Shown here: in pieces, positions 61,358 through 64,000 of the stretch
Layout of the letters: each line of letters begins with the position of its first letter
Position numbering within the stretch: position 1 is the first letter of the stretch
Assembly (NCBI GenBank): GCA_030524715.1
Contig: JAUNGB010000011.1
Coordinates: 1-64,000, forward strand
Reading direction: 5' to 3'
DNA: 64,000 bases
Origin: Eubacteriales bacterium
GTDB lineage: Bacteria > Bacillota > Clostridia > Lachnospirales > Lachnospiraceae
The notes under the pieces: generated by a model
Told to the model about the DNA's origin: nothing
The model's input: the letters and a program-made list of their open reading frames with translations, nothing else
The model's database searches: none
Made by a program: the position numbers and the translations under genes

Positions 61358-63499
61358 TCACTCCTCAGCCATCAGGAATTTCCCCTGATAGGAAACAATA
61401 TCCAGTATTTCATTTTTCCTGATCTCCCTGACAGTACCATCGGCAGGATCCCATACCTGCGCACAGGTCTTTCCATCCATGCTCCAGGAAAGCTTTACGT
61501 CTGCCTCTGAATTGTTTACCACAAAATACAGGACTTTTCCGGCTTTTCGGTATCTCGCTTTCAGAATCATGGGCTCTTTTTCCAAAGAGCCGCTCCCTGC
61601 ACCTGATTCTATTACCGAAAGCTTCAATTCCTGTTCCTGCCCGTTCAGCGCACAAAGAATTTCTGTTTCCGTCATAGCCTTAAACATTTCTGTTTCTGCA
61701 CATTTCGGCCCGCGCACAGACTCTTCGCGGAAATCATACCATTCAAACCGCACCCTGTCTCCCACACGATTCGTTGGGATCTTCTCTGCAAACCATACGT
61801 TTACCCCATATTTTTTCAGAGTTTCCAGCGCTTCCCATGCGTCCGGCCAGATCACATCCATCGCCGGAAGAATGATATTTTCCACTTTTATCCCTGAAAT
61901 TTCCGCACAGCCTTTTTCAGCGGACTTTGCCGCATTCACAATGTCTTCTCTGTCTGCAAACAGGTAATCATGTCCCGCCTCGTAGATACGCCGCGTCAGC
62001 GAAAGAAGGGAACGGTCCGTATCACATTCTGAAGATTCCTGAGCGCAGTGCTCCGGCCGTGTTTTTGCCTGTACATCCTCCAGCGCATAATATACAAAGG
62101 CGCCGCAGTCATTCTGCACTCCGTCCAGCATATATCCGATACGGCCGACATAATCGTTTACCCACCGCGCCTGCTCCCTGCTCATATATCCATGATAGTC
62201 GCTTAAATGCTCCGGATCATGAGATGCAAAATCGGAAGAAAAATAAGAGTTAATGCATCTGCATCCTCCAAGATAGAGAAGATTCAGGATACCTGTTGCA
62301 TATCGAACCGGTTCTTTTTCAAAATACGGAATATCAATAAACGGACAAAGCTCCGTCATCAGCCCGTTTATTCCTTTTTTACGCGCTGCCATCTGCGCAA
62401 AGCGCGTGGTATTGTAGTGATAAATTTTAGGATATGCAGCCAGGACATCAACTCCCGGATAATCTGTCGCTTTCAGCACTTCCAGATAAGAGCCATAATA
62501 CAGCACATGAAGCTTCAGCGACTCCTCTGCCAGATAATGTCCGGAGAATTTTCCGCCGTGTTCATGACACCACCGGGAAATCTGGGTAACATAAGCATCT
62601 GCCGCCAGCTTTCCAATTAGCTGGTAAAAATGTACTCTGGTCGTATAGGAGCTTTCGCGCCCTTCAAAAATCTGCGGCAGATAGGGAAGAATGGAATACC
62701 CAAATTCTCTCTCGAAATCTTCAAAAAGCCCCTCTTTCCATGGCGCCAGGGCATACGGCCACACTTCGTCTCCCTGAATATACGCCGTTACCAGGCTTGG
62801 TTCATCCGTAAATACAGCGCATGCATTGCGGTAGGCGTCCGGGGAAGCCTGCACGATCGGTTCATAGCAGACATCCAGAAATCTGCGTACTGCCTTTTGA
62901 TCCAGAATGTTGATATAGCGGCTTCTGGAGCATACATTATGTGTCAGATGAGAACCTTCATATGCTGATTTTACACAGAAAATGAAAAACGCTTCATTTT
63001 CCTTCAGATCGCACTCACAGTAGGTATCTGTAAACGGGACTGCTTCCATTTCTTCATATTCAATAATACTTGCGTTCATCACGGAATGATCTACCGGATA
63101 TTTGGCTGCCCAGACAATCTTGTCTGATTCATCATCCAGATGAAAAACGGAATGCTTCGGTTGTACTGCCAGCCGGCGTACCATATAGAACCCCTTCGCT
63201 TCCAGCTCCGGATGTTCTTCCAGGGCAAGCCCTCCCGCATAGCCGGAGGGATACCCTTTTTCATCATAGATCCAATAGGCGAGGTTCTTCTTCTGCAGAT
63301 TTTTTAAAGTTTCATCAAATTTCTCCAGGTTTTCCGGATTGGATGTATAGCCATGATCCTGGCTGGGATTCGTTGCCACTCCGCCATAACCAAAATCCCT
63401 GATCGCGTCCATGAGTACTTCCTCTTTTTCCGGCCAGGCATGGACGATCGTTTTCATTCTGTATTCAAGAGCCGGATTAAAAAATGCTTCTCTGTTCAT
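61358..63499 (-). CDS. GH106-like putative alpha-L-rhamnosidase/unclassified glycosidase
   Basis: About 713 residues. A TIM-barrel-like N-terminal half with FGYGGVATNPSQ, LAYWIYDEKGYPSGYAGG and FTDEPSLV, then SGHYLAEESL and DVLAAYPKIYHYNTT, resembling the catalytic region of GH106 rhamnosidases and related large unclassified glycosidases. It is shorter than classic GH106 and lacks clear accessory lectin domains, so I give the family only as likeness. Cytoplasmic. The start at 63499 (MNREAFF) follows AAAGAGGTAG; the longer frame to 63520 has no site. It lies between the ABC permease and the permuted GH3 with short gaps, in one operon. Confidence 0.7.
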   Translation of the reverse strand: MNREAFFNPALEYRMKTIVHAWPEKEEVLMDAIRDFGYGGVATNPSQDHGYTSNPENLEKFDETLKNLQKKNLAYWIYDEKGYPSGYAGGLALEEHPELEAKGFYMVRRLAVQPKHSVFHLDDESDKIVWAAKYPVDHSVMNASIIEYEEMEAVPFTDTYCECDLKENEAFFIFCVKSAYEGSHLTHNVCSRSRYINILDQKAVRRFLDVCYEPIVQASPDAYRNACAVFTDEPSLVTAYIQGDEVWPYALAPWKEGLFEDFEREFGYSILPYLPQIFEGRESSYTTRVHFYQLIGKLAADAYVTQISRWCHEHGGKFSGHYLAEESLKLHVLYYGSYLEVLKATDYPGVDVLAAYPKIYHYNTTRFAQMAARKKGINGLMTELCPFIDIPYFEKEPVRYATGILNLLYLGGCRCINSYFSSDFASHDPEHLSDYHGYMSREQARWVNDYVGRIGYMLDGVQNDCGAFVYYALEDVQAKTRPEHCAQESSECDTDRSLLSLTRRIYEAGHDYLFADREDIVNAAKSAEKGCAEISGIKVENIILPAMDVIWPDAWEALETLKKYGVNVWFAEKIPTNRVGDRVRFEWYDFREESVRGPKCAETEMFKAMTETEILCALNGQEQELKLSVIESGAGSGSLEKEPMILKARYRKAGKVLYFVVNNSEADVKLSWSMDGKTCAQVWDPADGTVREIRKNEILDIVSYQGKFLMAEE

Positions 63500-63542
63500 A
63501 CTACCTCTTTCTATGTACAAGACATCGGTATCTGTTCTGTTT

Positions 63543-64000
63543 TCAGCCCTTCACGCCGCCTACAACAATCCCCTTTACAAAGTATTTCTGAAGGAACGGA
63601 TAGATCATCATAACCGGAAGCACTGCAATCACAGCAATTCCCATACGAATTCCCACTGTCGGCATTTTGATCATGGCCGCATCCGCGCCCAAAACACTGG
63701 CGCTTCTGGAAAGGAATTCCACATTCTGGATCATATTATTCAAAATCATCTGAATCGTATTCAGACTGTTATCGGTTATATAATACATTCCATTCATCCA
63801 GTCATTCCAGTAATTCAGTCCAACCATAAGCACTAATGTCACAAGCATTGGCTTGGAAAGAGGCAGGATGACCTTTGTCAGAATACGCATCTCACTGGCT
63901 CCATCCAGCTTCGCTGCCTCGATCAGAGAATCCGGAATACTTGTGGTAAAGAATGAACGCATCATGATAACATAAAAAGCGTTCATCATTAAATTCGGAA
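63543..64000 (-). CDS. Carbohydrate ABC transporter permease, LplC/YtcP type (5' part beyond the window)
   Basis: The frame is open to position 64000 (PNLMMNAFYVIMMRSFF at the edge), so about half of the protein is present. EAA loop SLIEAAKLDGASEMRILTKV followed by ILPLSKP; C-terminus YPFLQKYFVKGIVVGGVKG, characteristic of LplC/YtcP permeases for complex oligosaccharides. Its partners (LplB-type permease and binding protein) presumably lie upstream outside the window. It heads the import step for the GH106-like/GH3/DUF5605/GH43/esterase operon. Confidence 0.92.
   Translation of the reverse strand, partial: PNLMMNAFYVIMMRSFFTTSIPDSLIEAAKLDGASEMRILTKVILPLSKPMLVTLVLMVGLNYWNDWMNGMYYITDNSLNTIQMILNNMIQNVEFLSRSASVLGADAAMIKMPTVGIRMGIAVIAVLPVMMIYPFLQKYFVKGIVVGGVKG

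Overview
The window looks like a chromosomal carbohydrate-utilisation region of a gut-type Clostridia, most likely Lachnospiraceae. This is inferred from strong AGGAGG ribosome-binding sites, YesM/YesN-type and AraC regulators, LplC-type ABC permeases, GPH sugar symporters, and the Rpn-type and AAA/PD-(D/E)XK accessory genes common in that group. Almost everything is on the minus strand. I saw no tRNA, rRNA or CRISPR array.

Layout. 1-600: the 5' end of an IS200/IS605 transposase and element debris. 584-12535: one tightly packed minus-strand operon (GH3, GH78, GH65, GH65, metallo-beta-lactamase-fold protein, beta-phosphoglucomutase, ThrE-type exporter pair), with a divergent AraC regulator at 12808. 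14084-14286: a 203-bp palindrome. 14756-25681: GPH symporter, GH3, GH78 and GH2 genes. Four promoters in the first 26 kb share an 18-bp motif (CCGACAT-T/A-rich-ATG), which suggests one regulon. 25996-29703: a zinc alcohol dehydrogenase, a HIT protein and AAA/nuclease genes. 29813-40175: a chimeric glycosidase pseudogene, a GH78-like gene, a YesMN two-component system and a sugar ABC transporter. 40466-42426: a HEPN + AAA ATPase pair, a probable defence module, wedged into a glycosidase operon. 42691-53369: GH3, GH43, a frameshifted hydrolase, GH78, a second GPH symporter and a second AraC regulator paralogous to the first. 53546-64000: an Rpn remnant, an esterase, GH43, a DUF5605 apiosidase-like protein, a circularly permuted GH3, a GH106-like protein and an ABC permease that runs off the end.

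How it works together. None of the glycosidases shows a signal peptide, while two GPH symporters and two ABC systems are present. The cell therefore probably imports small glycosides (rhamnose-, glucose-, galactose- or arabinose-containing oligosaccharides or plant glycosides) and dismantles them in the cytoplasm. The two GH65 phosphorylases plus PgmB give a phosphorolytic route from an alpha-glucoside to beta-glucose 1-phosphate and then glucose 6-phosphate. Next to a rhamnosidase, this suggests glucosyl-rhamnose-type substrates.

The locus is also a glycosidase graveyard. Short fossils of CBM6, GH78, GH43, GH3 and hydrolase genes lie between intact relatives. Several genes are broken by what look like one-base losses in homopolymers, including the HEPN gene, whose catalytic RNAIAH motif is only visible in another frame. 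Those indels could be real decay or assembly error.
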